From: Rhodobiaceae bacterium
GTDB taxonomy: Bacteria; Pseudomonadota; Alphaproteobacteria; Rhizobiales; Tepidamorphaceae
NCBI GenBank assembly: GCA_020637855.1
Contig: JACKJR010000002.1
Span: 62,001-126,000, forward strand
Length of the DNA: 64,000 nucleotides
Direction of reading: 5' to 3'
Positions 44,336-54,707 of the stretch are shown piece after piece (the stretch's first letter is position 1; each line of letters starts with the position of its first letter). The notes beneath the pieces were generated by a model, which ran no database searches, was not told the DNA's origin, and worked only from the letters and a program-made list of their open reading frames with translations. A program made the translations under genes and the position numbers.

Positions 44336-46045
44336 GTCTTCCATGTCGCGGATCGTTGAAACAACCTTGGCGACCGCCTCATCGGGAAAGCCCAGTCCTT
44401 CGAGAACGCGTCCTGCAAGACGTAGGCTGCCCTCGACCGCTTCGGGAACAACGCCGTCGATATCCATGTCCTTAAGCGTGCGGGCATGGGCTGAATCCTT
44501 CGCTCTGGCAATGACCATTGCGCCTGGCGCCAGCTTGCGTGCGGCTTTGACCATGCGCTCTGCCGCCGCCGGATCGTCCAGCGTCACGATGAAGGCACGC
44601 GCCTTCTTCGCCCCTGTTTTCAGCAGGATGTTTTCGCGTCCTGAATCGCCGAAATAGACATTGTGCCCGGCCTGCCGCTCGCGGTTCACGGACCTGGCGT
44701 CCCGGTCGAGCGCGATATAGGGAATATTCTCCGTCTCGAGCACTTGCGCCACGATCTTGCCGACGCGCCCGAACCCGCCGACGATTACGTGGTCCTCGAG
44801 ATCGGCATGTACGTCCTGGACCTGTGCGCCATCAGCCGTCTCGGGATGCAGACGCTCTGACGCGATGCTGCCAAGCCGCGCGACCAGCGGCGTCATCAGC
44901 ATCGTGATCGAGGCGACAAGGATGCAGAACTGCGCCTGCTCCCTGCCGATGATGCCCTCGTTTCCGGCAAGCGCCAGAATAACGAAAACGAACTCGCCCG
45001 CCTGACCAAGCAGCATCGCCGTTTCCAGCCGTGCCCCGCGCGCGACCCCGAATGCCCAGAGCACACCGTACAGAACCAGCGATTTGACGAGGAAAAGACC
45101 GGTTGCGGCCAGCAACAGCAGCCACAGCTGCTGAAGAACCGTCAGCAGGTCGATGTTCATGCCGACCGACATGAAGAACATGCCGAGCAGCAGCCCCCTG
45201 AACGGTTCTATGTCGACCTCTATCTGGTGCCGGTATTCGGTCTCCGAAAGCAGCATTCCGGCAAGAAATGCCCCCAGCGCCATGGACAGCCCGGCCGACT
45301 GGGTCGCCAGCGCGGTCGCGCCGATGATCAAAAGGATGATGGCGATGAAAAGTTCATGCGATCTGGCGCTCGCCGTCAACCTGAGCATGGGCTTCAGCGC
45401 ATAGCGCGCCAGAAGCAGTATGGCGCCGATTGCGAATGCGGCGAAAGCCACCGCCTCGACGATGGTGATCCAGGCGTTGTTGTCGACACCGGCATTCAAC
45501 GAGCCGACAGCAAACAGGATCGGGATGACCATGATATCCTGCATCAGCAGGATCGACATGGACAGGCGTCCGACCTCGGTCGCCACCCTGTGGGTCTCGT
45601 AGAGCGACTGCATCACGATCGCTGTTGACGACAGCGCAAAGCCCAGCCCCAGAACGAAGCTGGCATTGCCATCCACACCCAGCAGGTAGGCGGCAATACC
45701 GATGGCCGCGGCCGAAACCAGCACCTGAAGCGTACCCGCGCCCAGAACGAAACGGCGGAGCTGCCAAAGGCGCCGGAACGAAACCTCCAGCCCGAGCATG
45801 AAGAGCAGGAAAATGACGCCCAGTTCGCCGATGGCAGCGATCCTGCCGGGATCGCGGATCGTGACGTATTCGAAGAAATGATACTCGGCCGAAAACCGGC
45901 CGAACCCGTACGGGCCGACAAGCATTCCGGCAATGAGAAATCCGATGACGATGCCCGTGCGGGCATGCTGCAGCAGCGGCACGACAATGCCGCTGGCCGC
46001 CAGGAAAATCATCGCTACCCGGATCCAGTCCGCGTGGTGATCCAC
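44321..46045 (-). CDS. Kef-type monovalent cation:proton antiporter (CPA2)
   Basis: This 574-residue protein has 12-13 membrane helices (VGPYGFGRFSAE and LGVIFLLFMLGLEVSFRRL-type Na_H_exchanger segments) and a C-terminal RCK/TrkA-N domain with GGFGRVGKIVA near residue 410. It exports potassium or sodium against protons, gated by the nucleotide-binding domain. No glutathione-binding KefF is near. GTG at 46045, behind GGGAG, is preferred over an ATG 57 bp upstream. The channel gene 40 bp behind is upstream on the same strand. Confidence 0.9.
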   Translation of the reverse strand: MDHHADWIRVAMIFLAASGIVVPLLQHARTGIVIGFLIAGMLVGPYGFGRFSAEYHFFEYVTIRDPGRIAAIGELGVIFLLFMLGLEVSFRRLWQLRRFVLGAGTLQVLVSAAAIGIAAYLLGVDGNASFVLGLGFALSSTAIVMQSLYETHRVATEVGRLSMSILLMQDIMVIPILFAVGSLNAGVDNNAWITIVEAVAFAAFAIGAILLLARYALKPMLRLTASARSHELFIAIILLIIGATALATQSAGLSMALGAFLAGMLLSETEYRHQIEVDIEPFRGLLLGMFFMSVGMNIDLLTVLQQLWLLLLAATGLFLVKSLVLYGVLWAFGVARGARLETAMLLGQAGEFVFVILALAGNEGIIGREQAQFCILVASITMLMTPLVARLGSIASERLHPETADGAQVQDVHADLEDHVIVGGFGRVGKIVAQVLETENIPYIALDRDARSVNRERQAGHNVYFGDSGRENILLKTGAKKARAFIVTLDDPAAAERMVKAARKLAPGAMVIARAKDSAHARTLKDMDIDGVVPEAVEGSLRLAGRVLEGLGFPDEAVAKVVSTIRDMEDRRLS

Positions 46046-46141
46046 GCCGCTCTCCCGCCCAGTGAATGAATCAAGAAATATGATTGCCCGCAATGGATGC
46101 ATGCCGCAACGCAGCGCGCAAGCCGATACGCGGCGCGCCGG

Positions 46142-47371
46142 CTAGTCGGATGTCTCGATTTCTTCTTCGACGATATCGCCTCTCGGCGTCACCCGCTGAT
46201 CCTTGAGCCGCTCGGCGGCGACCGCACGGATATGACTGCCGATTTCCGGTTTATCGTGGAGGAGCTTTTCAAAGGCTGTGGATTCCAGTTCCAGCAGCGC
46301 TGTCGTCTCGCGCGCAACCACGGTTGCGGAACGCTTGGATTTCCTCAGCAAGGCGATCTCACCGAAGAACGTTCCCTCCTCCAGAATCACCTCGCGGTCC
46401 GGCAACTGCACGGCAACCGAGCCCGACATGATGAAATACATGGACTGTGCCGGATCCCCGCGATGGGCGATCACGACGCCGCGTTCCACCTTGCGCGAGT
46501 GCAGCAGCTTCATCACCGTGGCGATTTCGTTGGCCGAAAGCTCGGCGAACATCGGAACCCGCGCCAGCATGCTCCAGGTGACCACGAACTCGCGCTTGTG
46601 CATTTCCCGGGCAAAGGCTGTCGCGACGATGCCAACCGGCAAGGCAAACATCATCAAGCCGAGCAGCATGACCATGCTGCCGACCAGCTTGCCGACGGGC
46701 GTAACCGGCACAACATCGCCATAGCCGACCGTCGTCAGCGTCGCGATCGCCCACCACAAGGCCTGCGGGATCGAACCGAAACCGTCCGGATGGACCTGAT
46801 GTTCAAGCAGGTACAGCAGGGTTGCGGCGGTCAGAGCCACGCCCGTCATGACGACGAACGCGCCAAGAAGCGCACGGGATTCCTCCGCCATCGCGGCAAG
46901 CAGCGAGCGCAGACCGGACGAGTAGCGCGCCAGTTTCAGGAACCGCACAAGGCGGAACATACGCAAGACGCGCAGATCCGCACCAATACCGAACAGAGCG
47001 AGATAAAACGGTGCAATCGCCAGGAGATCGATGATCGCGGACGGTTGCGCTGCAAACCTGAGCCGTGCCCGCAGCGGTCCCAGCGACGACAAGGGCGCGT
47101 GAAGATCCGCCACCCATAGCCGCATCAGATATTCCAGTGTGAAGACGGCAACGGAAAAATACTCGAACGCATCGAACAAGTGGGCATAGGTGTCCCGTAC
47201 ACTGCCCACCGTTTCCACAACCGCGGCAGCGACATTGGCGATGATCAGGACAACGAGATACCAGCCGACGACAAGGCTCAAAGCATCGCCGGGAGGTGCA
47301 TCCTCGAAGATTTCAAACAAACGCCGCTTGATGCGTGCGCTACGGTTACTGCCGTGTACGCCCGCGCCCAA
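46142..47371 (-). CDS. Cyclic-nucleotide-gated potassium channel (MloK1-like)
   Basis: This 409-residue protein has six membrane helices with the S4 RVLRMFRLVRFLKLARY (regularly spaced Arg/Lys), the pore with selectivity filter TTVGYGD (Gly216-Tyr217-Gly218), and a C-terminal cyclic-nucleotide-binding domain (about 275-395) with the phosphate cassette FFGEIALLRKSKRSATV. A short link joins S6 to this domain, as in MloK1 of Mesorhizobium loti. It should pass potassium in response to cAMP or cGMP and, perhaps, voltage. It is upstream of the Kef-type gene on the same strand, an ion-transport pair. Confidence 0.93.
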   Translation of the reverse strand: MGAGVHGSNRSARIKRRLFEIFEDAPPGDALSLVVGWYLVVLIIANVAAAVVETVGSVRDTYAHLFDAFEYFSVAVFTLEYLMRLWVADLHAPLSSLGPLRARLRFAAQPSAIIDLLAIAPFYLALFGIGADLRVLRMFRLVRFLKLARYSSGLRSLLAAMAEESRALLGAFVVMTGVALTAATLLYLLEHQVHPDGFGSIPQALWWAIATLTTVGYGDVVPVTPVGKLVGSMVMLLGLMMFALPVGIVATAFAREMHKREFVVTWSMLARVPMFAELSANEIATVMKLLHSRKVERGVVIAHRGDPAQSMYFIMSGSVAVQLPDREVILEEGTFFGEIALLRKSKRSATVVARETTALLELESTAFEKLLHDKPEIGSHIRAVAAERLKDQRVTPRGDIVEEEIETSD

Positions 47372-47381
47372 GACCGTTCAC

Positions 47382-50063
47382 TCACGCATTCGCGGCGGCA
47401 GCTTCCAGGCCGGTGCGAACCGCGTTCAACGCCTCCGCCGCCTTGCTGCCGTCAGGCCCGCCGGCCTGAGCCATGTCCGGGCGCCCGCCCCCGCCCTTGC
47501 CGCCGAGTGCCTCTGATCCCGCGCGCACGAGATCAACGGCGCTGATCCGCGCCGTAAGGTCTTCGGTCACGCCGACCACGATCGCCGCTCGGCCCTCGTC
47601 GTTGACCCCGACCAGCGTCACGACACCGGATCCGATCTGCCCCTTCATCTCGTCGACGATACCTTTTAGCTGCTTGGCATCAACACCGGTTATCGACCGG
47701 CCCACGAAGGAAATGCCGGCAACCGTTTCCGCAGCCGCGCCACTGTCCTGTCCTGCAGAGGTGCCTCCACCCAGTGCAAGCTGGCGTTTGGCCTCGGCGA
47801 GTTCCTTTTCCAGCTTGCGCCGCTCTTCGATCAGCGTCGTCAGCCGGTCCTCGATATCGCCCGTGGCAACCTTCAACTGCCCGGCGATCGCACGTACGCG
47901 CCGGTCCTGCTCGGCAAGATAATGGCGCGCGGCGTCCCCCGTCAGCGCCTCGACGCGCCGGACGCCGGCTGCAACCGCACCCTCGTTGACGAGCGCGATA
48001 AGACCGATGTCGCCGGTGCGCGCGACATGGGTGCCGCCGCACAGCTCCATCGAATAGGGCTTGTCGGAAGCCCCTTCCAGCGATCGGCCCATGGTCACGA
48101 CCCGAACCTCGTCGCCGTACTTCTCGCCGAACAGCGCCATGGCGCCGGCCTCGATGGCTTCATCGACGCTCATCAGCCGCGTCGTCACTGCATCGTTCTG
48201 CAGAACAACCGCGTTGGCGCGGTCCTCGACCTCGGTCAGCTCGTTTTCGCTCAGGCTCTTGGGGTGACTGAAATCGAACCGGAGCCGGTCCGGCGCGACC
48301 AGCGAGCCTTTCTGCGCCACATGCGTCCCCACAACCTCGCGCAAGGCTTCATGAATCAGGTGCGTTGCGGAATGATTGGCGCGCACCTGTGCGCGCCGCC
48401 CATGGTCCACGGTCAGCTCCAGCGCATCGCCGATCTTCAGCTCGCCCTTTTGCAGCAGGCCGATATGGGCAAAGACATCGCCGAGCTTCTTCTGTGTCTC
48501 GCTGACAACGAAGCGCTGCCCCTCGCCGGTCATCAGACCGCGGTCGCCGACCTGGCCACCGGATTCACCGTAGAACGGCGTCTGGTTGAGGATGACGATT
48601 GCCTCCTCGCCTTCCTTCAGACTGTCGACAGGTTTGCCGTCGCGCAGCAAAGCCGTGACAACACCCTCGGCAGTCTCGGTCTCGTAACCAAGAAAATCGG
48701 TCGCACCCGCCTTGTCGCGGATGCCGAACCAGACGGTCTCGGTTGCCGCTTCACCCGAGCCCGACCAGGCCTTGCGCGCTTCCGCGCGCTGCCGCTCCAT
48801 GGCATCGCTGAATCCGTCGAGATCGACATTGATGCCGCGCACGCGCAACGCGTCCTGCGTCAGGTCGAGCGGGAAGCCATAAGTGTCGTAGAGCTTGAAG
48901 GCGACCTCGCCGGGCAGCCGGTCGCCGCGCGTCATGCCCAGCGTTTCCTCGTTGAGTAGATGAAGGCCACGCACAAGCGTCTTGCGGAAACGGGTTTCCT
49001 CAAGCTTAAGCGTCTCGGTGATGAGCGCCTGCGCGCGCACCAGTTCCGGATAGGCCTGCCCCATCTCCTTGACGAGCGCCGGCACCAGCTTCCACATCAG
49101 CGGTTCATCCACGCCGAGCAGTTCGGCATGGCGCATGGAGCGCCGCATGATCCGGCGCAGCACATAGCCGCGCCCCTCGTTGGACGGCAGCACACCGTCG
49201 GCGATCAGGAACGAGGTCGCGCGCAGATGATCTGCGATAACCCGATGGCTCGGCTTGTTCGGCCCAACCGCATCAACGCCGGTCGCCTCGACGGACGCGG
49301 CGATCAGATGCCGCATCAGATCGGTTTCGTAATTGTCGTGGGTGCCCTGCAGCACCGCGGAAATGCGCTCAAGCCCCATGCCGGTGTCGATGGAAGGGCG
49401 CGGAAGCTCGATCCGTTCCTCCTTGGTCAGCTGCTCGAACTGCATGAAGACGAGATTCCAGATCTCGATGAACCGGTCGCCATCCTCATCAGGAGAACCA
49501 GGAGGACCGCCGGGAATATGCTCGCCGTGATCGTAGAAGATTTCCGAACACGGCCCGCACGGGCCGGTATCGCCCATGGCCCAGAAATTGTCCGAAGTCG
49601 GGATGCGGATGATTTTCGATTCCGGCAGCCCGGCGATCTTCTTCCACAGATCGAAAGCCTGATCGTCCTCGGAGAAAACCGTGACCAGCAGCTTGTCCTT
49701 CGGAAGCCCGAATTCCTTCGTCACAAGGTTCCAGGCAAGCTCGATTGCCAGATCCTTGAAATAATCGCCAAAGGAGAAGTTCCCCAGCATCTCGAAGAAT
49801 GTGTGGTGGCGCGCGGTATAGCCGACATTGTCGAGATCATTGTGCTTGCCGCCCGCGCGCACGCATTTCTGCGACGTCACGGCGCGCGAATAGGGTCGCT
49901 GCTCAATGCCGGTGAAGACGTTCTTGAACTGCACCATCCCCGCATTGGTAAACATCAATGTGGGGTCGTTGCGCGGCACCAGCGGACTGGATGACACCAT
50001 CTCGTGGCCATTCCTGGCGAAATAATCGAGAAAGGTGGAACGGATTTCGTTGACGCCGGTCAT
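47382..50063 (-). CDS. alaS: Alanyl-tRNA synthetase
   Basis: This 893-residue class II synthetase has the full set of domains: aminoacylation core (NEIRSTFLDYFARNGHEMVSSSPLVPRNDPTLMFTNAGM, SQKCVRAGGKHNDLDNVGYTARHHTFFEMLGNFSFGDYF), tRNA recognition, editing domain (NHSATHLIHEAL, MELCGGTHVARTGDIG zinc site) and a C-terminal coiled coil/DHHA1 domain with GKGGGGRPDMAQAGG. The start is the ATG at 50063 (MTGVNEIRS), as in relatives; an ATG 24 bp upstream is possible. Confidence 0.97.
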   Translation of the reverse strand: MTGVNEIRSTFLDYFARNGHEMVSSSPLVPRNDPTLMFTNAGMVQFKNVFTGIEQRPYSRAVTSQKCVRAGGKHNDLDNVGYTARHHTFFEMLGNFSFGDYFKDLAIELAWNLVTKEFGLPKDKLLVTVFSEDDQAFDLWKKIAGLPESKIIRIPTSDNFWAMGDTGPCGPCSEIFYDHGEHIPGGPPGSPDEDGDRFIEIWNLVFMQFEQLTKEERIELPRPSIDTGMGLERISAVLQGTHDNYETDLMRHLIAASVEATGVDAVGPNKPSHRVIADHLRATSFLIADGVLPSNEGRGYVLRRIMRRSMRHAELLGVDEPLMWKLVPALVKEMGQAYPELVRAQALITETLKLEETRFRKTLVRGLHLLNEETLGMTRGDRLPGEVAFKLYDTYGFPLDLTQDALRVRGINVDLDGFSDAMERQRAEARKAWSGSGEAATETVWFGIRDKAGATDFLGYETETAEGVVTALLRDGKPVDSLKEGEEAIVILNQTPFYGESGGQVGDRGLMTGEGQRFVVSETQKKLGDVFAHIGLLQKGELKIGDALELTVDHGRRAQVRANHSATHLIHEALREVVGTHVAQKGSLVAPDRLRFDFSHPKSLSENELTEVEDRANAVVLQNDAVTTRLMSVDEAIEAGAMALFGEKYGDEVRVVTMGRSLEGASDKPYSMELCGGTHVARTGDIGLIALVNEGAVAAGVRRVEALTGDAARHYLAEQDRRVRAIAGQLKVATGDIEDRLTTLIEERRKLEKELAEAKRQLALGGGTSAGQDSGAAAETVAGISFVGRSITGVDAKQLKGIVDEMKGQIGSGVVTLVGVNDEGRAAIVVGVTEDLTARISAVDLVRAGSEALGGKGGGGRPDMAQAGGPDGSKAAEALNAVRTGLEAAAANA

Positions 50064-50243
50064 GGTCGGGGCTGCTTCTCGTGGCATGAAGCGAAACCGC
50101 GCGACTCTGCCTTTTCATGAAAACAAGAGAATCGCTGCAGTCCGCAGTGTTGGATTTTCAAGCCCCTATTTAGACAGCCACCGTTTCCCTGTCCATCGAA
50201 GCATGCGCGCAGCAGAACTCTCCACTACGAAGCCGCAGCCACG

Positions 50244-50681
50244 TCATGCTCCGGCAGGCGGCTCCATCCGCAGGCTGCCATCATCGCCGATGGTCCAGAA
50301 CGGATTGTGAGCGACCTCCCAGACGTGCCCTTCGGGATCGCGGAAATAACCCGAATACCCGCCCCAGAACACTTCGCGCGCGCGTTTCAGGATCGTTGCG
50401 CCCGCCGCCGCAGCCTCGTCGAGAACGGCGTCGACCTCGTCGCGCGTGCGCGCGTTATAAGCCAGCGTCATTCCGGAGAACGCGGCACCGGCATCTTCAA
50501 TGCCGGCCTCGTCTGCGAGTTCCTTGCGGCTCCACAATCCCAGCACCATGCCGGGCAGCTGGAAGAAGACGATGCCCGGTTCGCTGTTGGCGCGCTTCCA
50601 GCCCAGCCCCGCCTCATAGAAGCGCGCCGCAGCCAACAGGTCACGCACACCAAGCGTGATCAGACTAACCCGCTGTTCCAT
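50244..50681 (-). CDS. VOC family (glyoxalase-like) protein
   Basis: This 145-residue single-domain VOC protein shows VSLITLGVRDLLAAARFYEAGLGWKR, GIVFFQLPGMVLGLWSR and GYSGYFRDPEGHVWEVAHNPFW, with metal-type Glu/His residues (E in WEV). Activity is not known; members include glyoxalases, dioxygenases and antibiotic-binding proteins. Single gene between alaS and recA, same strand. Confidence 0.9.
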   Translation of the reverse strand: MEQRVSLITLGVRDLLAAARFYEAGLGWKRANSEPGIVFFQLPGMVLGLWSRKELADEAGIEDAGAAFSGMTLAYNARTRDEVDAVLDEAAAAGATILKRAREVFWGGYSGYFRDPEGHVWEVAHNPFWTIGDDGSLRMEPPAGA

Positions 50682-50731
50682 GTCCCCAGCCTTTTGCCTG
50701 GTCGCCCCGAGCTCACCTCAGGGATTGCTCT

Positions 50732-51829
<1,098 letters not shown>

Positions 51830-51947
51830 GAGAATCGTCCTTGTCTCTACCACATTCGTGATCGGCTGATCACATCCCGTTGCGCTGCTGCTTGCCCTTG
51901 GCGGGAAAATGTCCCCGCAATCGCGCCGCAGCCCGAACCATGAATGC

Positions 51948-51985
51948 TATGTACACTAAATGTTCCGGGTGAACAAGATGTGAAC
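51948..51985 (-). promoter_or_regulatory. recA promoter with LexA (SOS) box
   Basis: On the minus strand GTTCACATCTTGTTC (51985-51971) fits the alphaproteobacterial LexA site GTTC-N7-GTTC. Its second half is part of a -35 TTGTTC (51976-51971), followed after 17 bp by TACATA (51953-51948) as -10. LexA would thus block polymerase directly. Confidence 0.85.
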
Positions 51986-52007
51986 AAATGCAATTCCGCA
52001 ACAGGAA

Positions 52008-54575
52008 TTACTCTTGCGACAGAACCGTTTTCACAGTCTCGGCCAGCGTCTTCAGGTTGAAGGGCTTGGGCAGGAAGTGGAAGGTCTCGTTCTCGTCGAG
52101 ATTGCGCTTGAAGGCATCGTCGGCATAGCCGGAAACGAAGATGATCTTCAGTTCCTTGTTGGTCTTGCGCATCTCGCGCAGCATGGTCGGGCCGTCCATT
52201 TCCGGCATGACGACATCGGAGAGCACGAGATCGATCTTGCCGTCATGCTCCTCCATCCGCTCCAGCGCCTCGACACCGGTCGCCGCCTCGATCACGGTAT
52301 AGCCGGCGGCAGACAGCGCACGCGCCGCAAAAGCGCGAACCGCGTCCTCGTCCTCGACGATCAGGATGGCGCCATGACCGGTGAGGTCCTTGATCTCGGT
52401 CTTGGCAACCTGACCGGAAGACCCCGCCTCGTCGGCGGCGCAGCGCGGCAGGAAGATGCGGAACGTGGTGCCCTTGCCGACTTCGGAATCACAGAAGATG
52501 AAGCCGCCGGTCTGCTTGATGATGCCATAGACCGTGGAAAGCCCCAGCCCCGTGCCCTTGCCGACTTCCTTTGTCGAGAAGAACGGATCGAAGATCTTGT
52601 CCATGATCTCCTTGGCAATGCCGGTTCCGCTGTCGGTCACCTCGATCAGCACGTATTCGGCTTCGGGAAGCAGCTGGTAGTTGAAACCGGACACATCGTC
52701 AGCGGCCACGTTGCCGGTATTGATGACAAGCGCGCCGCCATCGGGCATGGCATCACGCGCGTTGACCGCAAGATTGATGATCACCTGTTCGAGCTGCGTA
52801 AGGTCCGCCTTCACCGGCCACAGATCGCGCCCGCGCCCCAGCTCCAGCTTCACCTTGGCGCCGATCAGGCGGCGCAGCAGCACTGCGAGCTCGGAAATCA
52901 CGTCATTGAGCCGCAGCACCTGCGGCCGCAGCGTCTGGCGGCGTGAAAAGGCCAGCAACTGGCGAACGAGCCCCGCGGCGCGCTGCGCGTTCTGCTTGAT
53001 CGACTTGATGTCGTTGAAGGACGGATCGGTGGTCGAGTGGCTGGCCAGCAGCAGGTCGGAGAAACCGATGATCGCCGTCAGCACGTTATTGAAGTCATGC
53101 GCGATGCCGCCGGCAAGCTGGCCGACGGCCTGCATCTTCTGGCTTTGGGCGAACTGCTCTTCCAGGGCTTTCTGATCGGTGATGTCGAGCGCATAGACGA
53201 TTGCCGCCTCGCCATCGCCTTCCGCATCCCCCACCGGATTGACGAAGAAACGCGCCTTGCGCTTGTCGCTGCCGGCAAGCTGCACATCGACAGGCTCGGC
53301 ATCGGCAACTCCGGAGATCGCCTTGGCAACCATGCTTTCCAAGGCTTCACGATCAGCCTCGGCCACCGTGTCGTAGATCGATGCTCCGCGCGGCCCGGCG
53401 CCTTCCGCGGCACCGGCAAGCAGTGCTCCGAATATCTGCGCGAATGGAGCATTGGTGCGCTGCGTGCGTCCTCCGGCATCGATTGTCGCAATGGCAAAGG
53501 GCGAGGAATTGAAAAACCGCGCAAAACGGACCTCGACCGCGCGCAGGGGATCGGCATCCTCGAGGTCGGCGGAACGGTTCAGCACCAGGGTGCGCGATGG
53601 CACCGCCGTACCATCCGGCGCATAGGCAACCTTGTGGACCAGCCGCACAGGCAGCGATTTGCCGTTGAGCCTCAGCATGTCGAGATCGACAGTCTCGGTA
53701 CGCACCTCACCGGGAGCAGGCGTCAGATGGGTGATCAATGCCGCGCCATCGCCGGACACCAGATCGGCCAGCGGCACACTGCCTTTGTCGAAATCGCCAA
53801 GATCGCGGCCAAGCCAGGCAGCCAGCGTTGCGTTGATGTAGACGATGTTGCCATCCGCATCGATCGACAGAAAACCTGCGGGCGCATGGTCGAGATAGTC
53901 GATCGCGCCCTGCAGCTCCACGAAAGCGTTTTCCTGCCGCTCCCGGTCACGTGTGATGTCGGCGACTTGCCAAACCCGCTTGCTGGCGCTGGGGTTGCCA
54001 TTCTCGACAAGCGGCTGCACGCGCGCGCGGTACCACGTCGCGGCGCTTTCATCGCCATCCTCGCCCTTGCGCGCGACCCTGAAATCTTCCTGATGCGGCC
54101 GGCCTTCGCTGGCGGCCTGGCTCAAGCGGTAAATCTGTTCGGAAATCTCGCTTTCGCCGGCGAACAAACGCTCAACGGTCTTCACGTCGGCAAGCTCGCC
54201 CGCTTCGCACAATGTCCGGTAAGCCGTGTTGGCCTGGAGAATGCGGCCCTCCCGGTCGGTGACCAGAACGCCTTCGGGAACACTGTCGGCAACTCCGTCG
54301 GCCGACACGCCGAAAGCAGCCTGCCGCACCGGTCGGATCATGCCAACCGCCAGCGCAAACAGCAGGAAGACGCCGGCAACCGCCAGCGCGGCAAGCAACC
54401 CCAGGATTACCGGGCGCGCCGTCTCGCGGTCGAGAAATGCCAGCGTTACAGCAACCGCCACAAGCACGCCGGACAAAACCAGCACATAGCCGATGCTGCC
54501 GCGCTCGCTTCTTGGCGCGGGAGCACCCTCGCCGGACATATCGCTATTGGTGCCGAACTGCACGATGTCGGTCAT
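52008..54575 (-). CDS. cckA: Cell-cycle hybrid histidine kinase CckA
   Basis: This 855-residue membrane kinase has two membrane helices (about 28-46 and 55-77), PAS-type sensor domains (about 90-480), a HisKA domain with His493 (GGIAHDFNNVLTAI), an ATPase domain (NLAVNARDAMP, KGTGLGLSTVYGI) and a C-terminal receiver with Asp787 (LVLSDVVMPEMDG). In alphaproteobacteria it phosphorylates ChpT, then CtrA and CpdR, to control the cell cycle and flagellar genes. It is 132 bp downstream of flhB, same strand, and 178 bp upstream of recA. Confidence 0.95.
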   Translation of the reverse strand: MTDIVQFGTNSDMSGEGAPAPRSERGSIGYVLVLSGVLVAVAVTLAFLDRETARPVILGLLAALAVAGVFLLFALAVGMIRPVRQAAFGVSADGVADSVPEGVLVTDREGRILQANTAYRTLCEAGELADVKTVERLFAGESEISEQIYRLSQAASEGRPHQEDFRVARKGEDGDESAATWYRARVQPLVENGNPSASKRVWQVADITRDRERQENAFVELQGAIDYLDHAPAGFLSIDADGNIVYINATLAAWLGRDLGDFDKGSVPLADLVSGDGAALITHLTPAPGEVRTETVDLDMLRLNGKSLPVRLVHKVAYAPDGTAVPSRTLVLNRSADLEDADPLRAVEVRFARFFNSSPFAIATIDAGGRTQRTNAPFAQIFGALLAGAAEGAGPRGASIYDTVAEADREALESMVAKAISGVADAEPVDVQLAGSDKRKARFFVNPVGDAEGDGEAAIVYALDITDQKALEEQFAQSQKMQAVGQLAGGIAHDFNNVLTAIIGFSDLLLASHSTTDPSFNDIKSIKQNAQRAAGLVRQLLAFSRRQTLRPQVLRLNDVISELAVLLRRLIGAKVKLELGRGRDLWPVKADLTQLEQVIINLAVNARDAMPDGGALVINTGNVAADDVSGFNYQLLPEAEYVLIEVTDSGTGIAKEIMDKIFDPFFSTKEVGKGTGLGLSTVYGIIKQTGGFIFCDSEVGKGTTFRIFLPRCAADEAGSSGQVAKTEIKDLTGHGAILIVEDEDAVRAFAARALSAAGYTVIEAATGVEALERMEEHDGKIDLVLSDVVMPEMDGPTMLREMRKTNKELKIIFVSGYADDAFKRNLDENETFHFLPKPFNLKTLAETVKTVLSQE

Positions 54576-54707
54576 GGCCTTTCAGCCCCTCCTGCACGGA
54601 AATTCTTTCCGCCCACTGTCCTTACAGGTGCAGGTGATTCCCCCTACGCACTACTCTCTATCATATCGCGCGTCAGGGTTTGACGGGTGAATGGCAGATT
54701 TTGCCAC

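Noticed and set aside
53037..54683. A 548-codon open frame on the plus strand
   Set aside because: Antisense to cckA; no RBS, no known domain, shadow-type composition.
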